In this document: piece by piece, positions 35,401 through 48,100 of the stretch
Numbering within the stretch: position 1 is the first letter of the stretch
How the letters are laid out: the number at the start of each line of letters is the position of its first letter
Assembly: GCA_022570795.1 (NCBI GenBank)
Contig: JAKUDP010000003.1
Coordinates: 992,001 to 1,056,000, forward strand
Length of the DNA stretch: 64,000 nt
Origin: Sphaerulina vaccinii
Lineage: Eukaryota > Ascomycota > Dothideomycetes > Mycosphaerellales > Mycosphaerellaceae
Reading direction: 5' to 3'
Made by a program: the position numbers and the translations under genes
The notes under the pieces: generated by a model
What the model saw: the letters and a program-made list of their open reading frames with translations, nothing else
Told to the model about the DNA's origin: nothing
The model's database searches: none

Positions 35401-37318
35401 GGTAGAAACCTAGGCCAATAAGTAAGCAATCATACCGTACAGCCACACTGGTTGCTCGTGCTATGTTTCAAACTATTCCCCGAATGCGCTCAAACAAGCG
35501 CCGGCACCTGAATCATGGTCGCACAACACTCATCGTCGTGGCGACAAATCTTCTTCTTCCTCTTTGAGATCGAGATGCATTGATCGAGCTTTCCAGGACA
35601 CAGGACGGGAACATCGTGTTCATGTTGCTCAGTAGCACACGATCTTTGTCCGAGCTAGCTACAACTAAGCTCTCTTGGGTGGTTCGTTATTCAGACCGGC
35701 AGAATCGGGAGCTTTTTGTGGTACTGAGCGAGTACAGATGCCATAAGCACTGATGGTGACTCGCTTGACTTGTTGCGCGTTGCTAGTACAATTAGTGTAT
35801 TGCTGCCGTAGAAACGATGAGAGGAGTGCTAGAGCGCTCGTTTCTTGCTAAACATCGGATATGCACGTTCTTGCAGAAAGAGTGTAGACCTATTACCGAC
35901 GACTAATGCTTTGGCAGCTCAGTGCAGCCACCCGATGGCTATGGCGGGCCGCATGCAATAAAGGCCTTCGCGATCAGCTCAAGCAGTACTCGATCGTAGT
36001 AATAAGTCGAACATGATGGCGAGTCTTGTCGCAACTACCTATGTCGTCCAAAATAGTTGTAAAGTGAGGTGTGTTCTTCGTGGAGTCTAGAGGAAGCGCT
36101 GAAACACTCGTCGATCAAACAGGCACATCTGCAAGGGCCGCCTAGCTTTCATGCAGAATGGTCACCCACGAGCTGTCTCCTCCGCACCAGTGATTTGCGA
36201 GTGGACCTGCTATCGAGCACGTCGTACCAGAGAATGTTCGCCGTTCTGCAGAGAAACCGCTGAGTGTGGATATCTCATTTAACATGTTCGCGAGCTGGGA
36301 GCGCCTAAGACAGGGCAGCGGTTGCTGGTGGTAGCACAGAATCCAGCAGAATCCAGTTGTCAGCGCCACGCGATCTGTGCGATTTTGTCGGTTAATGTAT
36401 CGACTCGTGGGTCATCCGAGCAGGAAAAGATGGCGGATCTGCTGCAGGTCTCGACTGACTCCCGATCATATCAACGCACAAGTGCGCAACCATCCCTTGT
36501 TAGCATCGCGGGAGACGACATGCTTTCCGGTTCCGCACCGGGCTGCTCCCCAAGGCAGTGTGGTATTCCTTGCCTTGACTCTGCACGGGTTCTTGGCCGT
36601 GAGTGTGAAGCCGTCCAATCCGTCTCCGAGAGGTGCCGAATGTGGTATGTGGCCAAGGTCTCGCGAGCGTGCGTGATGATGCAGACTGCATACAGCACAG
36701 CACCTCCCCAGCGCAGCAGGATAGCGTCGACCACTATACAGCGTATCGATGTACCGTTGGCTGACAAGCACCGGCTGGTTGCAAAGAAGGCTGCGTGCAG
36801 GCGGCTACACATGCATGAGTCGAGTTCCTTGTCGGAGCCAGCTTTGGTCTGCGCCTCGCGCCCCACATCAATCTCTTGAAACATGTCCGTGCTCGGCCAA
36901 ACACCTGCGGCAGCTCAGTTTCAAAACCGCCCTTTCGTCTCAATCACACTACTGGTATAGGACGAATCCACGCTTTCACTTCACCTCAGCTCTACTACCC
37001 CCAATTTGCGCGCGCAGAGGCTGGTCCTCGCCAACTCCCAGAGAGTCTCAGTCCCCATCTCCTCGACTCTTACATTCGCTTGCACCGGCAGTCGTGTTGC
37101 GCTCTCAAACACACACAACACAGCTCGACCTCGACCCAGCCGACCGCTTCATAGACCGCGCACGAACTGGTGTCGTTGCTGGTCTCGCGTCTCCGAACAG
37201 CCGATCAAACAGCTTCACCTACCCCGTTTGAGATAGAGCTCGATACAACAACCTCCTCGCGTTGCGCGTCTCCAATCCGCCTCACGCTGTGACATTGCGC
37301 TACAGCGTCGCCGCGGCC
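32432..37318. other. 4.9-kb spacer upstream of STE12
   Basis: Only short, overlapping open frames without recognisable domains. It contains the presumed promoters of striatin (right side of that gene) and STE12. Two TGAAACA heptamers occur at 36100-36106 and 36877-36883. The longest frames, for example 33163-33549 and 36749-37231 on the plus strand, show no coding character I can defend. An unannotated non-coding RNA or long 5' UTR is possible. Confidence 0.5.
36877..36883 (+). promoter_or_regulatory. Pheromone-response-element-like TGAAACA upstream of STE12
   Basis: TGAAACA, the consensus bound by yeast Ste12, lies about 440 bp upstream of the STE12 start. A heptamer occurs by chance often at this scale, so autoregulation is only a possibility. 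Confidence 0.25.
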
Positions 37319-39594
37319 ATGTATCCTAGCCACCAGCATCCTTCAATGCCACCACCGCAGGCGCGGTCGGTGGCACCAGAGACGTTCTTGCTCGACCAAG
37401 AAGCGCAATCCAGCTTGCCCCAAGACTCTGTTGTCGCGCTACAGCAAGTCGACAACCGTATGAACTGATCGTGGTCGCATCCGCGCGACCGCTCTACCTA
37501 CCACATAAGCGCATTGGCTTACGACAGTCTAGTGAAATACTTCCTCATCTCTGCGCCGGTGGACTGGAGTCAGGACCAGTACATTCGACGATTCCTGCTG
37601 CCAACCGGCGAATATGTATCCTGCGTGTTATGGTGCGTCTGCAGTGCTGCCAGCCGCGCGTAGCTGCGTACTGATATGCCAACAGGAACAACCTTTTCCA
37701 CATCTCGGGTACTGATATCGTGCGATGTCTATCCTTCCGCTTCCAGGCCTTTGGACGACCTGTCAAGAACACCAAGAAGTTCGAGGAAGGCATCTTCTCC
37801 GATCTACGCAATCTCAAGTCTGGCACCGATGCTTCACTCGAGGAGCCGAAGAGTCCTTTCCTCGACTTCCTGTACAAGAACAACTGCATTCGGACGCAGA
37901 AGAAGCAGAAAGTATTCTACTGGTACAGCGTGCCGCATGATCGCCTCTTCCTCGACGCACTGGAACGCGATTTGAAGCGAGAAAAGATGGGACAGGAAGC
38001 TACCACAGTAGCGGTCAGCGAGCCTGCGCTCTCATTCGAATTCGATGCCTCCGTCTCGCTCTTCGAGCAGCTCACGAAGGCTCAGCAGAACAACCAGTCG
38101 ACTTTCAATGCCCAGCCACCCTCAATGCCGCCATCGCATTCGACATCGCCCGTCTTGAGAGCCACCGACTCCATGCCTCCTCCACAGATGATCCCGCAAC
38201 AACAGCTACCACCGACTTCGATGCCCCAGCACATGCAGCAAGATATGCACTCAGAGCAAATGTCGCATATGCCACAATACAACCAGATGGGTATGCCACC
38301 AATGCCGTCTCAGATACAGAAGACGCGAGAACAGTCGATGGGTCCAGTCTTCGACCGCAACGGCTTACCGATATCACAAGCTGGACACAGACATAGCTCA
38401 ATGCCAGCGTATATGGAATACTCGCCTGCTCCATCTTTCGTATCCTCGCACTTCGAAGATTACAGCCAGCGTGGCCTATCTTTCGAGCCGCTCACGCCAC
38501 CACAGCACTCTGTCGGCATGCCATCAGAATCTACATATATTGCGAACGAGGAAACTGGATTGTATGCAGCCATCCCGGACGCTGGACTACAGCAGCCGTT
38601 TAACCCGCTCATGTCGGTACCACCGAACCTCGCTGGCGCGCACTACCCATCCATGAACCGACAATACCAACCACAGCAGGTATACTCTGTCCTGGAGGGC
38701 TCACCGACATACAAACAGCGTCGTCGACGATCTTCTCTGACGAATGGTGCAGTAACGACAGCCGTGACATCAGCAGGTGGCGCCGCGACTCATGTCCACG
38801 CGCATGCGGTACATCGGCCCAGCGACCTGCGACGATCAATGTCCACTTCGGTACAGCCACAAGCTATTCCAGAAGGACAAGAGATGTCCTACAATGACTC
38901 GCCTGCGAGCATGCACACTACACATCAGCCTGGGCCTGTGATGGGTGAGCACCGAGAACTGATGGATCTATCTCGTCACAGCACGCCGTCACAGGCTGTG
39001 GAGGGAGCTCATGATGAGCAGCGTGCACATCGTCAGATGAGCAACGTGCAACATGAGGACTATTCCAATTACAGTCATAGCCCAAACCACGACTACAGAC
39101 AATATCCGGCTTTGCAACATCATGCTGTGCAGCGCACCGCTGGCGGTCCTTTCAGAAGGGCGCGATCTGCCACAGTCAGCGAGATGAACCCATACTCCAA
39201 GAGCCACTCTTGCCCGATCCCGATGTGTGGACGTCTGTTCAAGCGTTTAGAGCATCTGAAGCGTCACGTTCGTACACATACCCAGGAACGGCCATATCTT
39301 TGCACGCTGTGTAACAAAGCGTTCTCGAGGTCCGACAATCTTGCACAACATCGCCGCACTCACGAGACCAGCGCTGATGGCTCCGCACCTTCCGAGGAGG
39401 AAATGGAAGAAGAGCGCGATGCATTGAACGATGTGACTGACGAGCAAGACCCGATTGACGATGCTTCATATCAGGCAATCGCTATGACTACTGGTACTGA
39501 ACTACCCAGCATGCCCACTCATGTAGACATGGGCATGATCTCCGACTTGGCTCCTCCACAGATGGTTACGACTGGAAACGACTACCACCACTAA
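37319..39594 (+). CDS. STE12: Ste12-type transcription factor with C-terminal C2H2 fingers
   Basis: Three exons (37319-37457, 37533-37632, 37686-39594) give 715 residues. The Ste12 homeodomain-like DNA-binding region is rebuilt across both introns: the VVALQQVDN end of exon 1 joins LKYFLISAPVDWSQDQ, then RRFLLPTGEYVSCVLW, NNLFHISGTDIVRCLSFRF and GRPVKNTKKFEEG. It continues with KSPFLDFLYKNNCIRTQKKQ and VPHDRLFLDALERDLKREK. A Gln/Pro/Met-rich middle follows, then two C2H2 fingers (CPIPMCGRLFKRLEHLKRH and CTLCNKAFSRSDNLAQH, about residues 589-639) that mark filamentous-fungal Ste12. It acts in the nucleus downstream of the pheromone/invasive-growth MAPK. In several plant pathogens the finger region is alternatively spliced; I see no intron there in this copy. 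Confidence 0.97.
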
Positions 39595-41240
39595 GAGCTC
39601 GGCTGGTACGACTGAAAAAGCGTTGCACCCAGCTGTTCATTTCTCTACAGCTTTATCACGAATTTTGCATGGCAAGACTTTTTATTCTGGCTTCATTTCG
39701 ACTAGACAGCTCTCACGACTGCAGAAAGACGACGCTTTGAGGCGCCGCAGTTTGAGCGCCGGTATGATGTATGATGAAGAACTTCCACGGTCGGCATTTG
39801 AGATTGAGATTATTGTGCGCCCGTGTACTTGGTGGATGCGGTGAGACCAGTCTCGGTGACGGCATTTCTGTGTTCTTTGGGCATTTGAGCGCAGGCGAAG
39901 GTCTGGAGTCACTGTCACAGGCATTTTGACATATTGACGTTGGACATCGATGCTATTGTGGTTGGAAGGAAAGGGTCTGGAAATTGCTGTTGACGGCATT
40001 GTCTACTCTGGTGCAACTTACATAGCTTTCGCAAAACAATTCGTCCAACAGAAGCGTAGCACCGTACTCAGGTACAATCATTGTACCTGCTTTCAGTGCA
40101 ACACAGCTCAATGCCAACTTGGCACTAGAACCACACAACACGTGATCGACTGGCCTTGCCCAACTTCAAGCTTCGGATTGACTTCAAACCTGAAACACTC
40201 CCAGCTTCCTCCTGCGTCAGCCATCTAAGCCTCAATGCCAACCTCTTATTTGCAGGCAACATTCATGCTATCACAGCGTCTTATTCGCAGCCCATTATGC
40301 ATCGCACAGCTTCGGGGATCCTGACTGGGCAGCACAAGAAAGACTTTCCTGTTTTTGATACGAGGCAAAAACCAAGAATATCTTTCTCCGGGGAGCTCTG
40401 GAAAGCAATCGCTGTAGATGCTTGCATACCTATACGAATGTGTGATGATCTGGACAGTCTGTTATCACTAAATGCTACGCGAGGTTGGCAGACAGGCCAG
40501 TTCGCTTGCTGTTGCTGCGCCATTTTTGGTTGTCGACCGGCTGAGCCTCCGATCCTGCATAAGGGTATGCACTTCATCTGCCGGTTACAGGAGACATGCC
40601 GGGGTTGTTCGCCACGTGCCATGTCTTTTCCTCTCATGCTCCGTATGGTACTGGTCATGTCGCCTCGTGCTTTTGCACCAAGGTACGGCTGATGAGCCAC
40701 GTTGGACACGCACCGAACATATGAGAACCTGTTCATCACGGGAGATGCGATCCGGAGTAGTTCTATGCCCGTTGATGAGATTCTGGCGCGGGTTTGATGA
40801 GCTTAAACGACCAGAGCCAAATTTTTGAGATGTTGGTTGACGTTCAAAGATTTCGTGTATGAACGAGAGTATGGTGCCGAGCATAGCCGTCGATGAATTG
40901 TAGTCTCAGTGCGTTACACCTGCTTAAGTGAACAGTCTCAACGAAGAATGATGGCCGAAGTACTGACCCTGACCCAAGCGCTCTTGATGCTCGCGCAGGA
41001 TTCTGATGTGATTAGTACTGTAGCTCACGTCGAACATCGTTCGTAGCTCAATACCCATCAAAGCTTATGCTCTCTGGGGCACACCTTTTCGACATCACAG
41101 TATGTAACGAAAGGTCCAGATATCGTGATTGATATGATCTCCATCGATGAACTAGACACTACATCATGGCAGTCCAAGGCATGGCAACGAAGCGTCTGAA
41201 GCGGATTCCAGAGCAATCTGACTACCCACTTCTAGCTGAC
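39595..41240. other. Spacer between STE12 and HET-domain gene
   Basis: 1.6 kb between two convergent genes, with no supported ORF. It contains the inverted repeat at 40070-40088. Confidence 0.5.
40070..40088. repeat. Perfect 8-bp inverted repeat (AGGTACAA, TCA spacer)
   Basis: AGGTACAA at 40070-40077 is exactly reverse-complemented at 40081-40088. A similar dyad (AGGTACA, two-base spacer, TGTACCT) occurs at 63961-63976. No role is evident. Confidence 0.8.
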
Positions 41241-42968
41241 CTATATCAGCGAGAACTCCTTCTCCTCTGTCCCAACAATTTTCGCATGGTGCCTTTGCTC
41301 AGCTGTATTCATGCCGTTGACATATGCAAAGCTTACGAACTGTACCGGCTCTGTGTCCGTGGGTCGAACAATCATCAACTTAGGATATTCGTGCACCAGA
41401 TACACATGGTCACCTGCTCGTATTGTGCTCGGTCCGAAGCCTAGAAAACCCCGAGAAGTGATGAAAAAGGCCATATCATCCGACAAGTACTCAGCATACC
41501 AAGTCCAGCTTTGTATCTCAATCCTATCGCCTGCCAAGGATGATCTTGCTTGTATTGGCCACTTTGTAAGCCATAAGTTGAATAGGTGAAGGGCAAACCA
41601 GAAATTCAACCTGGTAATATTTGAAGCACTACTATCACGCTGTTGCTCTCCAATTTCTTGATTGACGTAACCGTATGGGTCCTGCGTGCTGTCGGCAAGC
41701 GCCATAGCTTGCAAGTGGTCGAAGCGGAACTGGCGCTCATCAGCACTCTCGCTATAGTTGCTCAGGCTAGCTCGCCAGCTTTTCTGCTTCAACGGACGCT
41801 TTGGACGACCAAGTGGCACGACTAGTGTCACGCAATCCCACGCAGATCCAAGAAGCACAAGTTCGGCACAACCGTGAAGATAGCGTAGGCTAGGTGAACC
41901 CACAATATTGAATCCTGTTCCGCTGGATGTGAAAAGATCTTGGAAGTTGTGAATGGCTCGTGGATTCCAGAACTCGACGTGCCCGTCGAAAGTCCCTCTA
42001 TGCGGGAAGGTAAAGTCGACGGCCCAGCATGCCAGTACTGCCACGCTTTGGAATGTCGGTCGAGCGAGACTGAGGATGGAATAACCTCCTAGCTGCACCG
42101 CAGAGAACGTCGCTCTCTCGAAGACATCGGAGACAGCGGTGTCGTAGTCCACGTAGGTAGAGTTGCCTTCGACAGCAAGACCTAGCATGCTGTAGACCTT
42201 GTCTCTTGGATCAGAAGAAGCCGTTCGCGCCAACACCCTTCCCAGCTGAGAAAGTGTCAGATTGGCTCTGCCTTCCACTGGCCTTTTGTCACGAACGGCT
42301 GCGATATCTCGTAGCCAACGATCAGCAGTCTCTGAAGTGGATTTGAATGGTACTTCGTGGATGTCCCATTCGATCTGATGAGGTCCGAAGCATATAATCG
42401 GTGGATCCTTCGCCACAGCGAATTCCTGTACGACCCAAGCGCGTGTCCACCACATCGGCTGCGTGGACGCGACGGCAGACTCCATCTGACTTCTCAGAGG
42501 GTGATGTCCGCTGTTCGTGATAGTTCTGGAGAGTGTGTCGTCCGAGCATTCGCCAAGCCAAACGAACACCTTGTCTGCGCGACTGAAAATCTCCGCCATG
42601 CGTTTAACTTGATGGCCACGTTCTCGCGAGTCGTGCTGATTGATACAGACTTGATCGATCCAGAATCTGCGACTTGGACTTGTAACAGAGAGTCGGCGTA
42701 ACGCGACCCAGAGGTTCTGGGTAATGCGGAGGTGGCAGCCATCCAGGGTGATGGTGCGGTTACCATCCCACGAGCCCCAAGTATACGAGAGAGCAGTATA
42801 ATCGAGTGGAGTCTCAAACAGAGGCATGACAGATGTTCGGCAGCATAGATCGGCTTCATGTGCTCCGGAAACAAATTCGATCAGTCGGATATCCTGCATA
42901 GGTCTGATTACAGGTCCAGGATATTTCTGGTGTACCGCAGCATGACGGAGAAGCGAAGACCCGTCCAT
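41241..42968 (-). CDS. Heterokaryon incompatibility (HET) domain protein
   Basis: A single-exon frame of 575 residues from the ATG at 42968; an in-frame ATG at 42995 would add nine residues. The HET domain is at the N-terminus (about residues 25-190): IRLIEFVSG, YTALSYTWGSWDG, ITQNLWVALRRL, RRFWIDQVCINQHD and RADKVFVWLGE, followed by WWTRAWVVQEFAVA. The remainder is a long variable C-terminal region containing LGRVLARTASSDPRDKVYSMLGL, the usual tail of this fungal family. Such proteins trigger cell death after fusion of unlike hyphae or act in self/non-self surveillance. The gene is divergent from ribosomal L25 across about 490 bp. Confidence 0.95.
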   Translation of the reverse strand: MDGSSLLRHAAVHQKYPGPVIRPMQDIRLIEFVSGAHEADLCCRTSVMPLFETPLDYTALSYTWGSWDGNRTITLDGCHLRITQNLWVALRRLSVTSPSRRFWIDQVCINQHDSRERGHQVKRMAEIFSRADKVFVWLGECSDDTLSRTITNSGHHPLRSQMESAVASTQPMWWTRAWVVQEFAVAKDPPIICFGPHQIEWDIHEVPFKSTSETADRWLRDIAAVRDKRPVEGRANLTLSQLGRVLARTASSDPRDKVYSMLGLAVEGNSTYVDYDTAVSDVFERATFSAVQLGGYSILSLARPTFQSVAVLACWAVDFTFPHRGTFDGHVEFWNPRAIHNFQDLFTSSGTGFNIVGSPSLRYLHGCAELVLLGSAWDCVTLVVPLGRPKRPLKQKSWRASLSNYSESADERQFRFDHLQAMALADSTQDPYGYVNQEIGEQQRDSSASNITRLNFWFALHLFNLWLTKWPIQARSSLAGDRIEIQSWTWYAEYLSDDMAFFITSRGFLGFGPSTIRAGDHVYLVHEYPKLMIVRPTDTEPVQFVSFAYVNGMNTAEQRHHAKIVGTEEKEFSLI

Positions 42969-43454
42969 GTTCGTACTGAAGATAATTGTCAACAATCTTG
43001 GACCTGTTATGCCATGAAGCTGCGGCTGTTGTCAGTTCATCGGCCAGGATCGCCTGACGACACATTCGCCAGCATGAGAAGTGCAGCATTGCGATCGTAG
43101 CATTGACAATGCCTTATATGCAAGCTAGCTGCGGCTGAAGTTGGAGCCAGTACTGCGATGGGCCATGCGTGTCCTCGTGCTATGGCCCAACACAACTATC
43201 CACAGACGACCGTCAAGTGAGGATCCAGCGATACACGTCCCAGCATTGAAGAAGATATCAATAACAAGTGTTGAAGCTGTGGGAGTGTTGTTCGTGAACG
43301 AATCGGAAGCCAAGCGCGAAAAGTGGAAGGAACGTCCGTGCACGCCAAGATATCCTCGAAATTCGTGCATGTCGAACACACAAGCCTGACATTCCGACTT
43401 CTTTCTCCTCAGTTGCACGACGAAGCACATCACGCCCAACGACCAACCGATACA

Positions 43455-44160
43455 ATGGCACCAAAGGCAGCAGCAAAGGGCAGTAAGTGGTATACAGGAG
43501 GCTTTGCGCGCACATGCAACGCACAATGCGCGCGAGAGCCCCGAGTGGATCTCAGTCCGAAAGAGAAAGAAAAACTGACAATACTTTCTGTACAGAGGGC
43601 GCAAAGCCATCTGCAAAGGCTTCGGCCGCAGCAAAGGCAACCCTGCGCGGAGTAAGCATCTCCATACCATGAACTTGAGGCGTGTCAGAGCTCCCATCAT
43701 CTGACGGCTTGTTTTTCACCAAACAGGTCAACTCGCACAAGGTCACCAAAGTTCGCAAGAGCACCACCTTCCACCAGCCAAAGACCCTCACGCTCTCGCG
43801 TGCGCCAAAATACCCTCGCCGATCGATCCCACGCCAGCCTCGCCTCGATGCCGGCAAGGTCATCATCCACCCGCTCAACACCGAGAGCGCGATGAAGAAG
43901 ATTGAGGAGAACAACACTCTCGTCTTCATTGTGGATGTCAAGGCAAACAAGAGACAGATCAAGGAGGCTCTCAAGAAGCTGTACGATGTTGACACCATCA
44001 AGATCAACACCCTGATCCGGTAGGTTTATGGCACTCCTTCCATACTTGTACGACATACTAACAATTGATTAGACCGGACGGTTCCAAGAAGGCCTTCGCC
44101 CGCCTGACCGCGGACGTCGATGCTCTGGACATTGCCGCAACCAAGCTTGCCATCGTCTAA
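43455..44160 (+). CDS. RPL25: 60S ribosomal protein L25 (uL23 family)
   Basis: Four exons (43455-43482, 43597-43652, 43727-44019, 44073-44160) give 154 residues. The first two tiny exons encode the basic Ala/Lys-rich leader (MAPKAAAKGK, then AKPSAKASAAAKATLRG). The third holds the conserved body: VTKVRKSTTFHQPKTLTLSR, PKYPRRSIPR, HPLNTESAMKKIEENNTLVF and ANKRQIKEALKKLYDVDTIK. The fourth encodes PDGSKKAFARLTADVDALD and ends IAATKLAIV. uL23 sits at the polypeptide tunnel exit and docks SRP and chaperones. The last intron contains a perfect TACTAAC branch site. The small leading exons fit the intron-rich 5' ends usual for ribosomal protein genes. Confidence 0.96.
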
Positions 44161-44681
44161 GTGGCTCCAAGAAAGCGTATGCCCGCCCGCCTCACGAAGT
44201 CGTGGCCATGGCTGAACCTCTCATGAGCTGGCGAGCAATACGACAAAAGCGAGTCTTGCATTCAGCATCGGCGTTTGAGCAGAGCTCAGGAAGGAAATGG
44301 ATGGAGTTGAGAGACTGCATGATACCCTGGACAGAAGCCTTTCGTAAGGGACGTGCTAAACCTCGTGGAAGTCGAAACCTCTGGAAGAGCGTAGTATACA
44401 GCTACTGTACAAGCGCCATGCTATCAAGTCTTTTGCGCCATATATGACTTCATGATACCCCATTTGCTGTTCACCTACACTTCCCACTCGATCTCATCGT
44501 CTCTTGACCATGTCCTGACTGAGCGTAGTCTCATCCTGTGATTATACATCTCGCTCCACATTGCCTTGCCGTCATGTTTGTAACTGCCATCTATTCATGA
44601 TACAGCGCCCGAATGCAGCGCATCTGATACAGCATCATTCCTTTGACCATCATCGACCTTTCCTTCGCTATGCCAGCTGCC

Positions 44682-45014
44682 CTATTGCCTCATCTTCTCC
44701 AGCTGCGCAATAACAGTCTTGTTCGCATCCATGAACCGATCCACGCAGTTGCGCATACATGGCTCCTCGTATCGGTCCAGTGTTCCTTGTGAGATCTTTG
44801 ATGAGATGCACTTCTTGAAGCATGTATCTACCTCTAATGTCAGCATTCTTCCATACGCACTGTAACGCTTGATTGACTACGAACCTGTCAAGCCGTGAAC
44901 AGTCTGCTGTATTTGCGCCTTCTGGCTTTCGCCTTGAATGAACTGGTTAAGGTCTTGCCTGTCCTTTGGTGAGAGGCTCTGAATGGCTTCAGGGGAGATT
45001 TGTAGTTGATCCAT
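44682..45014 (-). CDS. TIM8: Mitochondrial intermembrane-space chaperone Tim8
   Basis: Exons 45014-44885 and 44827-44682 (57-bp intron, donor GTTCGT, CTGAC branch, acceptor GGTAG, phase 1) give 91 residues. It is a small Tim: twin CX3C motifs, CFKKC and CMRNC, are separated by 16 residues and flanked by the typical helices (RQDLNQFIQGESQKAQIQQ before and VDRFMDANKTVIAQLEKM after). Tim8 pairs with Tim13 to escort hydrophobic precursors across the intermembrane space, and its Cys pairs form disulfides through Mia40. The length is close to the yeast protein. Its start is only about 185 bp from the stop of the polyketide synthase on the same strand. Confidence 0.92.
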
Positions 45015-45198
45015 GATGGCAGGAATGGTATTGCTAATGTGTTGCTGTCTCGCTCAAGATTCTGATGCTTGACTGAGATGTTGAGGCAATGAGTTCAATC
45101 TGGTGTAGCCTGAACGGCTGAGATATCGAGACAAGGAAGTTCTGGCACGTCGCGTGCCCATCACGAACAACAAAACATACATGCATTATTACATCTAC

Positions 45199-48100
45199 CT
45201 AAACATCTATCTTCATGAGACTAGAACGACTCGCAATCAGATCCGCCAGACTTTGCAAAGACACGCTACCCACAATGTCCATCACGGGTACCGAAGCAGA
45301 CAACTCTCTTGCGATGAAGTTGCGAAGTTCTACAGCCACCAACGAGTCCAGGCCAAAATCTGCAATCGCTCTACCTGGCTTCAGATCTTCCGCTGGAACC
45401 ATCATCATCGACGAGGTCTTCTGAGTCAGACCATTGAGCAGAATGGACTGCTTCGCTTCTTGGTTCGACTCTCGTATGAGGAGCTGCCGCACCGAGGACT
45501 GATCCTCTGCTGAACCCTCATCAATAGTGCGAGTAAGCAGGGTGAACAGCGGTCCTCCTGGACTATACACCTTCTGGTGCTCTTGGCCACTCGAGAGTCC
45601 AATGGCGATCTGGTTACCACTACGACCATTGGTGTAGCAGTCTTTCTGCACAGCAGCTGCCATGACCAAGTGCACCTGTGCCGCATCGAGAGTCATGCTA
45701 GAAACTACTGCATTGAACGTCCCTTCGCCGGCAGCGCTCTTCTCGGCGATGTGACCAACATCGGATATGCCTGGAAGATCAATGGAGATTCCACACATGC
45801 CGTGCTCGCCACGCCATCGACACAGGCTGTCTAGGGATGCATTCGCTCCACCATAGCTCGCCTGGCCCATGTTCCCGGAAATGCCCACTATAGATCCCAA
45901 GCAGATGAAGAAATCGAGGTCGCCAGGCTTGTCGAAGATATGGTGGAGGTTGAGCGCTGCTTGCATCTTGGCGCTCTGAACCATCGTCCAGTCTGAGTGT
46001 GTCGAAGTCTCAAAGAGCGCATCCTTGAAGACCGCTGCAGCATGCACGATACCGCGCACTGCAGGAAATCCTCGAGAGTACGCTGAGTCGAGCACAAGCT
46101 CAATGCTGGATCTTACCGAAGCGTCACAACGGGATATACTGCTCTTGGCTCCGTGACCGGCAGCGTAGTTGAGCAGAGCACTGAGCTCATCAGATCTGGT
46201 TCCACCACTTCGAGAGACCAGGATAATATTACGGGCTCCTTGGTCGATGAACCATCGTGCCAGCGAGCGTCCTAGACCACCAGTACCACCAGTTATCAGA
46301 TATGTCGCATTGGCCGTGATAGCAGCTTTGCCCGTCCGTGGTGCTCTGACTGCCACCCTGGCATCTGCGTTGTTGGTTACGACAACCTTGCCCACGTGTT
46401 TGCCGGACTGAAGCAATCGAAGGGCCGGCACAAGTTCCGAGATGGAATACTCGGTCACTGGACTGACTGGATATAGCTTCTTCTGCTCGAACAGAGTCAT
46501 GACTGTCCGCATCAATGCCGACGCTTTCTTCGGCCAGCGAGTGCCGAGTAGAGCAAGATCGACTGCGCCAAACGTGACAGCCTTGTCGAACACTGACATG
46601 TCCAGTGGTGCATTCGAGAGCATATCTCTCTTACCAATCTCCACAAAACGACCACCTGGAGCCAGACAAGCCCAACTGGCCTTCAGCAAGTCACCTCCCA
46701 GGCTATTCAGTACGATGTCGACTCCACCGCCACCGGTCGCGAGCTGCAGACCTTCAGAAAACTCCGCTGTTCTGCTTGAGAACACCCGATCTGATGGAAT
46801 GCCGTACTTGGTGTTCAGCAACTCGCGCTTCTCAGAGGTTCCGACAGTGCAGTAGATCTCAGCTCCGAGATGCTGACAGAGAATGATTGCTGCCTGTCCA
46901 ACACCACCAGCCGCGGCGTGAATCAAGATCTTCTCGCCAGGCTGAATTCGTGCGAAGTTCACCAGTCCCTCATAAGCGGTGCCGAATACTAGCAGGATCG
47001 ATGCAGCTTCACTGAAACTGATGTGCTCAGGAACTCTCACTAGACTGTCCATCGAGCACCGTACGTGGGATCCGAACAGGCCACCTCGACCGAAGAGTGC
47101 AACTCTGTCGCCTTTGCGCCACGAAGCAGCGGCCTTGCTTCCAGTCGATACCACGACCCCACTGCACTCGAGGCCGATATCTTGCCATGGCACTCTGCCT
47201 AGGCAAAGGAGGACGTCCTTGAAGTTCAGACCTGTTGCTCGTATCTCAAGGACCACTTCTTCCTCGCCAAGAGCATCATTGAGACCAAAACTGAGCGGCG
47301 CGAAGTGCACCGAGTCCAGACTACCTAGTTGATGCAAAGTCGCGTTTAATGGCCGATCCTTCTGCCAGAATGGCTGTATCTCTGTCCTCGCAGGGTTCAC
47401 CATTTGATCAATGAAATCTTCTGTTACATGCTCCGAAATCAGTCTTGGAAATCGCAAGTGTCCCTGCTTCCACTCCAATTCGATCTCAGACTCATCGACG
47501 CCAGGCTTATCGACGAAGGTATGCTGGTATACCTGAACCACAATTGCTTCTGCAGCGTTCGGCTCAGCGTCGATCAGGTGAAGCACAACGAACTTGAGAT
47601 TCGCGTACTCCATTCGGATGGTCCTCGCGAAGCCTTGAACAAATCCAGCTCGAGCTGCATCATCTGGTCTGGAACTAGAGCTTTGAACTACCCAAAGGAT
47701 ACCGGCTGCATTGCCAACAAGCTGTTGCAAGTGGGAGAACTCTTTCTCCTCCAAGCCAGCAAGCGGTGGGCCCGTCATGCTCTCGAGACAGATGATATGC
47801 CGGTCTGGCATGTCTGCAGCATCGAGAGCATCCAGCGACGGCACGAACGTAGTATCGACAGCAAGTCCGCTCCGTAGGCGATCGTCGGTACTGCCAACGA
47901 CAACTAAGAGCTTTTGCGACGTAGAAACTGGCGAGGCTGTCGCTTGTGCCCAGAAGATGTTGTGCTGTCCACTCTGAGGCCAGTCGCGCGCGCTGATGAT
48001 ACTGTCCTTGAAACCTGCCTGGAGCAAGTAATCGTGCCACTCGAGGGTGGAAAGGACTGGCCTACATCCTCTGTTCCAACAGCCTGGCAGCAACGCGAAC

